From Bythopirellula sp041737835 (GTDB taxonomy: Bacteria; Planctomycetota; Planctomycetia; Pirellulales; Lacipirellulaceae), in assembly GCA_041737835.1 (NCBI GenBank), contig JBGSQY010000027.1: DNA of 64,000 nt. One strand, written 5' to 3'. A program made the translations under genes and the position numbers. This document shows, piece after piece, positions 24,397 to 31,334 of this stretch (its first letter is position 1; each line of letters begins with the position of its first letter). Below the pieces are notes generated by a model. That model made no database searches and was not told where the DNA came from. It was given only the letters and a program-made list of their open reading frames with translations.

Positions 24397-25263
24397 ATGT
24401 TCGACCAAGCCGACAAACTGCGACAACTGGTCCGCGAAACGATCAAGGAACACACGGCCCTCGAGCCGGGCGTGCCGATGGTCGTCGTCAGCGGTGCGCA
24501 GGCTGGCGTGGGCACGAGCACGGTCGCAATTCGCTTGGCCGAGGAGCTCACACAACTCGGTAAGCGAGTCGTGCTGGTCGACGGCAATCTGCTGCATCCG
24601 AAACTGGCGGGTATGCTGGAAACGGAAGCCGATGCGGGCATCGCGGAAGTTCTGAGCGGCGCACGTTCGGCAAGCGAAGTTTTGGAAACGATCACTCCCG
24701 ACTTGCACTTGCTGGCCGGCACGCATGCTGCCGACGAATCCCCTGAAATCAACATTCGCGCGCTCCGGCGTTTGGTTATTGAGTTGCGTTCGCTCCATAG
24801 CCATGCCGACCTCATCGTGCTCGACGCCAGCTTTGGTATGTCGCCGTGGGTCGAACGGATGTGGACGGCCGCGCTACAAATCTTGCTCGTGACGACGACC
24901 GACACGGGCGCCGTCCGCGACGCCTACACCGCCGTGAAACTCGCTCCCTGGGGCGACGTCGATGGCAAATTGCGCCTAGTCGTGAATCAATGCGATGATC
25001 CCGCCCTCGGCACGCGCGTCGGTGAAGGGTTCAGCTCCACCTGTCGGCAGTTCCTCGGGATGAAGCTCGTCGGAGCCTCAGCCCAAGTCGCGTGTACAAG
25101 CGCCAGCGGTCATCGCCAATCGGTGCGGCTGCTAGCGGCCGACGTGCTGTCGCAAGTTTGTGTTTACTCTCATCGCTTGCCGCGTGAGTCGGAGCGTCAC
25201 GCTCTGGAATCTCAAGCCGCAGTGCTCATGACGCGCGAAGGCTTGGAGCACTCGCGACTTTGA
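24397..25263 (+). CDS. flhG: FlhG/FleN-like MinD-type ATPase with atypical P-loop
   Basis: FlhG is the MinD-family partner of FlhF, normally an ATPase limiting flagellar number. The 288 aa protein starts with a helix (MFDQADKLRQLVRETIK), followed by the P-loop strand VVVSGAQAGVGTSTVAIRLA. The family consensus is KGGVGK-S/T. Here neither the signature Lys nor the P-loop Lys is present (GAQAGVGTST). Later motifs (GKRVVLVDGNLLHPKLAGML, LIVLDASFG, TTTDTGAVRDAY and VNQCDD) follow the fold. It lies 39 bp after flhF. The role follows from position and fold; normal ATP hydrolysis is doubtful. Confidence 0.85.
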   Translation: MFDQADKLRQLVRETIKEHTALEPGVPMVVVSGAQAGVGTSTVAIRLAEELTQLGKRVVLVDGNLLHPKLAGMLETEADAGIAEVLSGARSASEVLETITPDLHLLAGTHAADESPEINIRALRRLVIELRSLHSHADLIVLDASFGMSPWVERMWTAALQILLVTTTDTGAVRDAYTAVKLAPWGDVDGKLRLVVNQCDDPALGTRVGEGFSSTCRQFLGMKLVGASAQVACTSASGHRQSVRLLAADVLSQVCVYSHRLPRESERHALESQAAVLMTREGLEHSRL

Positions 25264-25401
25264 AAAATTCTTTTCCATTTTTCCAACAAAACTCAACTAT
25301 AAACCTGATGATGTCGATAACTTTTGAAAGTCTGATGGCCTGCAATCAAGCGTTAAAATGGCGGGGTTGCAGAAAGTTTGAGGCCGTTGGGGACTTGTCA
25401 C

Positions 25402-25650
25402 GTGGCTCGCACTTATGCAGGCATCTTAGCCTTGGTCGGAATGCTTTGCGTGCTATTCCGCGCTCTCAAGAACGGTGCAGGGTTCGACGGGACGATTCTT
25501 CAAGCGTTGGCCATGATGGGTTTATTAGCAGCCGTGGGTCTGATGGTCGGAGCGATTGCCGAGGCAACGATCGACGAATCGGTCCGCAAGCGGATGCAAG
25601 CCGAAATCGATGCCATGACGGGCGTCGACCAAACTCCCAAGTCAAACTAA
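25402..25650 (+). CDS. Small two-helix membrane protein in the flhA-fliA operon
   Basis: An 82 aa protein from a GTG start (MARTYAGILALVGMLCVLFR). A more upstream TTG would add eight residues without a better initiation site. Two hydrophobic segments at about residues 6-24 and 33-55 are followed by a charged, helical C-terminus (ATIDESVRKRMQAEIDAM). It sits between flhG (138 bp) and the sigma-factor gene (98 bp) on the same strand. I do not recognise the family. Context suggests a conserved accessory gene of the flagellar regulon, perhaps tied to the sigma factor or to membrane placement by FlhF/FlhG. Confidence 0.6.
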   Translation: MARTYAGILALVGMLCVLFRALKNGAGFDGTILQALAMMGLLAAVGLMVGAIAEATIDESVRKRMQAEIDAMTGVDQTPKSN

Positions 25651-25748
25651 ACGCCGCGGATTGAGCAAGCTTATACACATCGAGAAGGGATTCTCGTATA
25701 CAGGTTGCCGCTGAGTCGGCGACCTTAGGAAGCATCACGGAGGATTGC

Positions 25749-26558
25749 ATGGTATCATCGACCGTCGAGATAGAAGAAGCCATCACCAAGCCACAAGATG
25801 AGATGGCTGAGGTGTGGCAGCAATTCAAGAAAAACCCCAGCAGTCGCGACTTGCGCAACCGCCTTGTCGAACGCTATCTGCCGCTGGTGAAATATAACGG
25901 CGAACGCATCTGGTCGCGGCTTCCCGACGGCGTGGAGCTCGATGACCTCATCTCGGCCGGCGTCTTTGGCCTGATGGACGCGATCAAAGCGTTCGACATG
26001 GGCCGCGGCGTGAAGTTCGAGACTTACTGCGTGCCACGTATTCGTGGTGCGATGCTCGACGAACTGCGGAGCATGGACTGGGTGCCACGCTTGGTCCGCT
26101 CGAAGGCGAGCAAGCTCAACGAAGCCGTCAAGCAACTCGAAGCGTTCTTGGGCCGTTCGCCCACCGAGATCGAGCTGGCCGAGAAGATGGAAATCTCGGT
26201 GCAAGAGCTCGAAAAGATGATGAGCGACGCCAATGCCGTCGGCCTCATCAGCCTGAACAAGAAGTGGTACGAGACCGACAGCTACAAAGACGTCCGCGAG
26301 ATCGACATTCTCGAGGACAAAAAGGGCGAAGATCCCACGCGACGGATTCAGAAGTCGGACCTGATGAAGCTCGTGACCAAAGGTCTCAATCGCAACGAAC
26401 GGCTGATCATCATTCTCTACTATTACGAAGAGATGACGATGAAAGAAATCGGCTCGACGCTCGACCTGAGCGAAAGCCGCGTCAGCCAGATGCACAGCGC
26501 GATCGTCCAACGGCTGCAAAGTCAACTGGGCCGTCGCCGTCCGGAATTCGGCACCTGA
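25749..26558 (+). CDS. fliA: Flagellar RNA polymerase sigma factor (FliA/SigD, sigma-28 type)
   Basis: This is the group 3 sigma factor that transcribes late flagellar and motility genes. The 269 aa product has region 2 (LVERYLPLVKYNGERIWSRLP, then ELDDLISAGVFGLMDAIKAFD), region 3 (LGRSPTEIELAEKMEISVQELEKM) and region 4 with its helix-turn-helix (NERLIIILYYYEEMTMKEIGSTLDLSESRVSQMHSAIVQRL). The spacing WVPRLVRSKASKLNEA is typical of the FliA/WhiG group. A strong GGAGG ribosome site precedes the ATG. It ends the plus-strand flagellar operon and is followed by palindromes and a clear terminator at 26642-26675. No anti-sigma FlgM is visible in the window. Confidence 0.94.
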   Translation: MVSSTVEIEEAITKPQDEMAEVWQQFKKNPSSRDLRNRLVERYLPLVKYNGERIWSRLPDGVELDDLISAGVFGLMDAIKAFDMGRGVKFETYCVPRIRGAMLDELRSMDWVPRLVRSKASKLNEAVKQLEAFLGRSPTEIELAEKMEISVQELEKMMSDANAVGLISLNKKWYETDSYKDVREIDILEDKKGEDPTRRIQKSDLMKLVTKGLNRNERLIIILYYYEEMTMKEIGSTLDLSESRVSQMHSAIVQRLQSQLGRRRPEFGT

Positions 26559-26564
26559 ATCAGA

Positions 26565-26616
26565 GTGGTACGACACTCCGTGTCGTAATCCTTCGACTCG
26601 GAGAGTCGAACCACAC
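26565..26616. repeat. Head-to-head pair of GGA-loop palindromes after fliA
   Basis: Two copies of the same small palindrome design lie back to back. The first is on the minus strand (26565-26587): stem TACGACAC/GTGTCGTA around TCC, with GTGG outside. The second is on the plus strand (26592-26616): stem TTCGACTC/GAGTCGAA around GGA, with CCACAC outside. Loop and tail are the same (GGA and CCAC) when read in the same direction, but the stems differ while remaining fully paired. Confidence 0.85.
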
Positions 26617-26641
26617 TGGGGCCAGAACAGAGAAGCTTAAG

Positions 26642-26675
26642 CCGCGAGGTAACGCCAGTTGCCTCGCGGTTTTTT
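26642..26675 (+). terminator. Intrinsic terminator of the flhA-fliA operon
   Basis: Stem CCGCGAGG (26642-26649) pairs with CCTCGCGG (26662-26669), 8 perfect GC-rich pairs over a 12-nt loop, followed at once by TTTTTT. It lies 84 bp after the sigma-factor stop, in the plus direction. Confidence 0.92.
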
Positions 26676-26712
26676 GTTGCGCCGTGGGAAAGAAACTCAC
26701 TATGGGAGCGGG

Positions 26713-27414
26713 GTAGGCCGGACCGAGCCACGCGAGTTCCGGCGAGTTTTAAATGTCATTCTGATGGAGCCTAGGTCCGCCGGAGGCGGAAAGAATCTGG
26801 CTTCAATCTCCTTGCCTGTTCACGCGAATGCGACGATACGTTGCCGGAACTGCGCACCGCTTGTTCCGGCCTACATAATTCGCAACTCCTTGGTATTCTC
26901 AATTCAAGACTTCCAACTCTTCCAACTTGTCGAACTTTTCCGGGGAGTTTCAAAATCCAAGCTGAGTTTTCGCGTTTGGGCCGGGGTCCCAACTTTGGTG
27001 ACGAAACTCCTGGGTTTTGTCACTTGTCGAACTCACAAGTGCTGAAAATTCAAGCTTTTGCGACATTCGCACGTTCCAAAATGGCCCGAATTTAGGTCGA
27101 AACGTTTCGATTCCACGTTCCAAAATTCCGCGCGAAAACTCTCCGTCCGACTGTGAATCGAGCCGCAGTGTTTTGCGTGAGGGAGTGCCAGGTTGTCAAA
27201 GAACGTCGGCTTTGGGGCCAAACGGTTCACCCTAGCACAATGCGTGGCACAATTTCTACAAAAAAGTGGAGAGAATTTGGTACAGGAGGGTGTGGAGAGT
27301 AGGCCAGAACGAGTGACGCGAGTTCCGGCGACTTTTATTCGTCATTCTGATGGAGCCTAGGCGACTGAAGAATCTGGCTTCTGTCTCCTTGCACATTCTC
27401 GCGAAGGCGATGAC
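26713..27414. repeat. Cluster of dispersed repeats in the gene-free region 26559-27498
   Basis: About 940 bp carry no credible gene. Apart from the features listed just upstream, three elements can be read. (1) A palindromic family, consensus GTAGGCCGGAAC-N11-GTTCCGGC, occurs at 26713-26743 (plus), 26843-26873 (minus) and 27299-27329 (plus, one mismatch). (2) The first and third copies extend into a shared segment of about 115-125 bp containing GTCATTCTGATGGAGCCTAGG and AGAATCTGGCTTC (26713-26838 and 27299-27414). (3) Between them, 26961-27213 is a copy of a longer repeat also found at 62302-62507. The mosaic looks like nested insertions of short non-coding elements. Confidence 0.8.
26961..27213 (+). 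repeat. Long dispersed repeat, copy A (about 250 bp)
   Basis: This matches 62302-62507 in the same orientation with many identical blocks in the same order: GCCGGGGTCCCAA, TGGGTTTTGTCACTTG, CAAGTG-TGAAAATTCAAGC, TTGCGA, GGTCGAAACG, CGTTCCAAAA and TTGTCAAAGAAC. No open frame is shared between copies. It could be a decayed mobile element or a structured RNA region. Confidence 0.8.
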
Positions 27415-27498
27415 ATGGATTGCACACGAGTAAAGATTTTAAGCCAACCCCACATCGGCAGAACTCGTAGGAAAGAGAAGATCACTGCCTTCTCCCAA

Positions 27499-28605
27499 TC
27501 ACTCACTACACGTAACACTCAACTCTCGAAGGTACGAAATCGCCTCATCGAGACTCGGCACTTCGACGCCGACGCGCCTGCCGGCTCGGTCGCAAACGCC
27601 TAGCAATTCCAACTCTTCAAAGCTCTCTGATTCTTTCAGCGCTCGGAGCTTTCGCCAGCCGATCGTTCCATCAGCAATTTGGTGAGCCAGCATGTGATGT
27701 TCGATCAGCCAGGCCACTCGTTCGGTGATATACCCTTCAAGGGCTTCCAACGCGACGGCGACATGGTCTTCACGATCGATCCCTTTGCCGACATCGTGCA
27801 GTAATGCGGCCGTTAGAAACTCTTCATCGTAGGGAAGTTCACGACAGGCTAGGTCAAACACCTGCAGGCTATGGTAAAGGGCGTCCCCCTCGGGGTGATA
27901 CTTGGGGCTTTGCTTGACGTTTTCCAGCGGCAACAACAGGGCCTCATAGAACTGGAAACGGTCGACTTGCTCCCCCGCTTCCGCCAGGGCCGACTCGACA
28001 TTCAGCTCGGGGTACTCCTCTTCCAGGAATTGTTCCAACTCGGCGATGCTCACCCGTTCGATCACTTTGCCAGTGATCGAGCTTTTGAACACGTAATGAA
28101 CCAAATTGCTGGCGTAAATCGTGAGCTCAAAATTATGCTCGCCGAGAATGTGGACGTGCTGATAAACACGCTGTTCGCCATGTTTGCGAACCTGCTTTCG
28201 CTCGACGTCGTAGACGAGTCCCTCTTCGTCGAGGACGTGGGTCACGGCTTCGAGACTATCCGAGAAGACATGCAGATCAATATCGGAACCTTTGCGGACG
28301 TGGCCGGTGAGGACACTGCCGATTAAGCGAGGCCGAAACCGAGAGAGCAGCCGCATCATGGCGAGCGCGGCGAGTCGCATGTTCTTCAGGTCGGCGGTCC
28401 GCTGGTCCCCTTCGTAGAGCCTGGCGAAGAGTTGAATCTGGTCGCGGATCTCGGCGTTGCTGGGCAAGTCTTCGGGCTTGGCCCATCCTCGACAAAGCTG
28501 GCGAGCCGCTTTCATTTTGGCTCGATAGTATTCGGATTCCTGGCGCTGGTAGATCATGCGGGCCGCCTCCCAGGCGATCCGCCGTCGCAACTTGGTATTC
28601 TCCAA
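27499..28605 (-). CDS. Nucleotidyltransferase-HD domain protein
   Basis: A 368 aa protein with a nucleotidyltransferase-like centre (GSVLTGHVRKGSDIDLHVFSD, with G-S and D-x-D metal ligands at about residues 95-115) and a C-terminal HD phosphohydrolase domain (YHSLQVFDLACRELP, then LTAALLHDVGKGIDREDHV and WLIEHHMLAH). This resembles tRNA CCA-adding or GlnD-like architecture in outline. The short nucleotidyltransferase part and the HD motif suggest a signalling or RNA-repair enzyme rather than a full CCA-adding enzyme. Start uncertain: position 28605 is TTG and the next ATG would remove 16 residues. It is isolated, with the repeat desert downstream and the AT-rich gene divergent from it. Confidence 0.75.
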   Translation of the reverse strand: MENTKLRRRIAWEAARMIYQRQESEYYRAKMKAARQLCRGWAKPEDLPSNAEIRDQIQLFARLYEGDQRTADLKNMRLAALAMMRLLSRFRPRLIGSVLTGHVRKGSDIDLHVFSDSLEAVTHVLDEEGLVYDVERKQVRKHGEQRVYQHVHILGEHNFELTIYASNLVHYVFKSSITGKVIERVSIAELEQFLEEEYPELNVESALAEAGEQVDRFQFYEALLLPLENVKQSPKYHPEGDALYHSLQVFDLACRELPYDEEFLTAALLHDVGKGIDREDHVAVALEALEGYITERVAWLIEHHMLAHQIADGTIGWRKLRALKESESFEELELLGVCDRAGRRVGVEVPSLDEAISYLRELSVTCSE

Positions 28606-28928
28606 TTTGAAGCGTCGTTAGCCCATTGAGTCGACGCGTGGGCATCAAGAAAGATTGGTGGAACTCGTGGCGAGTTCTGGGTATGGGAATAGTATACGGT
28701 GAATTAGTGTTGTGTCGACGGTGGGAGAGGGTTTTTCGTAGTATTCCGTCTGCCACCTCTACTTCCTGCCCCGTTTCCTCTCGCCTACTTGTTTTTCAAG
28801 CCAACCGTGGCGGGGTGTCAATCTCAGGTCAATATCTTGGGTGATTCTACTAACAATTAGAAGGCTTTTATCCAGCACTGATTTTCGCAAAAATGATTGC
28901 GTATCAAAAATAAAATTTGGATTTTGAG
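28606..28928. other. Intergenic region between divergent genes
   Basis: The composition changes here from GC-rich to AT-rich toward the right, at about 28800. Short direct and inverted stretches such as GAACTCGTGGCGAGTTC occur at about 28661-28677. Promoters for both neighbours must lie here, but no strong -35/-10 pair stood out. Confidence 0.4.
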
Positions 28929-30311
28929 ATGATCGACATAAGTTTCAAAGAATTATCTGAGGCAGTACGCAAACGAACTTTTGAGATCGATTGTCCCGAA
29001 ATACGATTGCAATTAAACGTGGCAGGTCAAGTTTGCAAAATTGCAGGTCCTGGAAGTATCTACATAGAAGAAGGGCGTTTTAAATTTAAGTTCTTTTCAA
29101 AAAATCGGATGCCTGTCGTGGCATCTGATACCGTGGCCGGTCAAATAGTTCCTGCAGAACAATTGTGGAGTTTTTCTGCAATAGATATGCAGGATAGAAG
29201 TTGGAGCAGCTCACACGTTTCTCCATATGAAGATGTTTCGTATGGATCAGATCATACCGGGATCATCATCAGAGGGGAGCTTTGGCAACTTGAAGCACGA
29301 AGCTGCAATGGAATATCTTGCTCTATGGGTATTCGCATGGATATTCCAGGAGAATTCAATATCCCACTTTTTGATTCAACCAATACCGTTACCCATAATC
29401 CTTCACTAGGCCAACAAACTGAGTCTTCGAAGCGAGATACAGCTTCGCTAGAGATTGATGGTTGTAGAATAACAATAGTTAAGCACTCGTCGTTTGTCCG
29501 ATTTCACATTGATGGTAAGAATCTGCAGTCTGAAATAGCGACCAGAGTCTGTGAAGCGTTTCAATTTGTAACGGCTAGATCGACTTGGTGGGAGTCACTG
29601 TACTCATCGGACGAGGAGGGCGATTACATAAGGCTTAGGTTGAGAAATCCTCTTGATAGCAATAGACGGATGCAGCCTCCTTTGAACACCTTCTTTGACT
29701 TGGACTATTGGAAACTTTTCGAGTGCTATTTCCGATATGTCTCTCAGAATACGTTAGGGAAAAACTTGCATGCCATTTCCGCATTTTTATCCGATGTTTC
29801 TGAAGCAAGCGCCACTTCGTTTGAACTATATTGCCTCATTCTATCTGTGGCAGTAGAAGGCGTAGTCAAGTTTTTACCAAGCCATGAAGATGATAATACA
29901 AATGTCTTTGCTGTGGTTGGACGACTTGTCGAGTATGTCATGAAATGGCCTGAGTTCGATGTGCCTGATGTTATGCGAGAGGAACAACCAACTACGACTC
30001 AGAAACTCAAAATGCGGATTTCCGGATTATTAAACACCCTAAATCAGCCCCGCGCAGTTGACCGCTTGCAGGCGCTTCAAAGCCATGGTGCCCTGCAAGA
30101 CGATTTAATCCGTAACTGGAAAAAGTTAAGACATCCAGCCGCTCACGGGAATTCATTTGTTGAAAATATTACTCAGGTCGAATTTGATAAATGCGATAAG
30201 GCATTAACTCTCTTGTATCAGATTATTTTTTTGATCATCGGCTACACCGGAAAGTTCAGTAATTATTCAAAACATTCTTGGCCAGTTGAAGAGTTTAAGG
30301 GTGCCAACTGA
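28929..30311 (+). CDS. AT-rich protein with C-terminal HEPN-like R-x4-H motif, putative defence protein
   Basis: This 460 aa protein (ATG at 28929; a TTG lies four codons upstream) belongs to no family I recognise over its full length. Base composition and codon use are clearly AT-richer than all neighbours, a sign of transfer. The N-terminal half looks beta-rich (DCPEIRLQLNVAGQVCKIAG, EGRFKFKFFSK). The C-terminal half (from about residue 275) is helical and ends in LIRNWKKLRHPAAHGNSF, which contains R-H-P-A-A-H, an R-x4-H motif as in HEPN ribonucleases, at the start of the last helices (DKCDKALTLLYQIIFLIIGY). The layout recalls ApeA-type anti-phage HEPN proteins. That link is inference. No partner gene lies beside it. 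A short hairpin (30323-30342) follows. Confidence 0.6.
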   Translation: MIDISFKELSEAVRKRTFEIDCPEIRLQLNVAGQVCKIAGPGSIYIEEGRFKFKFFSKNRMPVVASDTVAGQIVPAEQLWSFSAIDMQDRSWSSSHVSPYEDVSYGSDHTGIIIRGELWQLEARSCNGISCSMGIRMDIPGEFNIPLFDSTNTVTHNPSLGQQTESSKRDTASLEIDGCRITIVKHSSFVRFHIDGKNLQSEIATRVCEAFQFVTARSTWWESLYSSDEEGDYIRLRLRNPLDSNRRMQPPLNTFFDLDYWKLFECYFRYVSQNTLGKNLHAISAFLSDVSEASATSFELYCLILSVAVEGVVKFLPSHEDDNTNVFAVVGRLVEYVMKWPEFDVPDVMREEQPTTTQKLKMRISGLLNTLNQPRAVDRLQALQSHGALQDDLIRNWKKLRHPAAHGNSFVENITQVEFDKCDKALTLLYQIIFLIIGYTGKFSNYSKHSWPVEEFKGAN

Positions 30312-30834
30312 CTGAGCATCACCCGGCATGGGATGATGCCGGCCAACGGACTAGGGGTTGGTGGTGGAGGGGGCGAAATTCCATCGCAGCACGTGTTGAT
30401 TGCGGCCTCGGCGTTGCTGTGTCAGTACACCATGCAGTTAGCTCGGCCGCGGGTTAGAACGTAAGTGTCCTAGGGTGGCGGTCGCCGAGACGACCTGACC
30501 CTAGGCTACGATGAGTAACCGCTTCACAGTAAAGAATTCCGGTGGTGGCGATATCCCTGGATCTGGATTCCCGCATGCGCGGGAATGACGGAGGATCCGA
30601 CCTCGGAGAGGTCGGCCACAGGCGGCGGCTGGAAGCCACCGATACGAGTCGGAGACTCGTGCCACACTGGGAAACCGCTCCGCGTTGCCGACCAACGCTG
30701 CGCGTCGGTGCCCGAACACGTCGCGGCTAACAACTGACAACTCGGCACCTGCCACCCGCCACTCGCAACTCGTGACTCGTCGCTCGCAACTGCGTACTAT
30801 TCTTGTCGTTCCAACTTCATCAACGTTCGTTCGC
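30312..30834. repeat. Gene-free region with composite palindrome array, left copy
   Basis: After a CCGGCAT/ATGCCGG hairpin (30323-30342), the main feature is at 30566-30667. ATTCCCGC-ATGC-GCGGGAAT is followed by GACGGAGGATC, then the palindrome CGACCTC-GGA-GAGGTCG-GCCACAG (30598-30621), then ACGAGTC-GGA-GACTCGT-GCCACAC (30644-30667). A weaker third GGA hairpin (stem about GGCGGCT/AGCCACC) sits between them. The same series recurs at 31227-31332 on the other side of the next gene. Confidence 0.8.
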
Positions 30835-31173
30835 ATGCAGAAAGTAAACGCCGTGTCGCGACCTGTTACCGTGAGTGTTCCCCATCAGCTGGGCCGCGAG
30901 GAAGCGCGGCGGCGGATTGCTGAGGGGTTTGGTCAGCTTCAGCAGCAGATGACCGGCGGCTTGAAGGGGATGGTCGCTTGCCAACAGCGGTGGGAAGGGG
31001 ATCGGCTCCACTTCGAGGCGAGCTCGCTCGGGCAGAAAATGACCGGCCGGTTGGATGTGTCCGACGATGCGCTGCGGATCGAAGTGGATTTGCCGGCGAT
31101 ATTGGCAGCGCTGGCCGAACGGATTGCGGGGAAGTTGAAGGAGACGAGTCGGCAGTTGTTGGAGAAGAAGTAA
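30835..31173 (+). CDS. Polyhydroxyalkanoic acid system family protein (PHA_gran_rgn)
   Basis: A 112 aa protein, beginning MQKVNAVSRPVTVSVPHQLG. It fits the family often encoded with PHA granule genes: the pattern VPHQLGREEARRRIAEGF, then LHFEASSLGQKMTGRLDVSDDAL and IEVDLPAILAALAERI. The function of this family is not established. It may associate with storage granules or bind small hydrophobic ligands. It stands alone, without PhaC or phasin genes near it, and is bracketed on both sides by the same palindrome array. Downstream comes the convergent GGDEF-EAL gene. Confidence 0.72.
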   Translation: MQKVNAVSRPVTVSVPHQLGREEARRRIAEGFGQLQQQMTGGLKGMVACQQRWEGDRLHFEASSLGQKMTGRLDVSDDALRIEVDLPAILAALAERIAGKLKETSRQLLEKK

Positions 31174-31226
31174 GTTGGGGGCTGGGGATTAGGGGATGGG
31201 GACTTGGGGACTTGGGGCTGGGGCCT

Positions 31227-31332
31227 GGATTCCCGCCCCCACCTTCGTGAGGGCAAGCACTGCGCGGGAATGACGGATGATCCGACCTCGGAGAGGTCAG
31301 CTACAGAGACGAGTCGGAGACTCGTGCCACAC
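31227..31332. repeat. Composite palindrome array, right copy
   Basis: This repeats the order of the left copy: GGATTCCCGC ... GCGGGAATGACGGATGATC, then CGACCTC-GGA-GAGGTCA-GCTACAG (31283-31306), then ACGAGTC-GGA-GACTCGT-GCCACAC (31309-31332). A CCTTCGTGAGGG insert is the main difference in the first part. It lies in the 161 bp between the two convergent genes. Confidence 0.82.
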
Positions 31333-31334
31333 TG

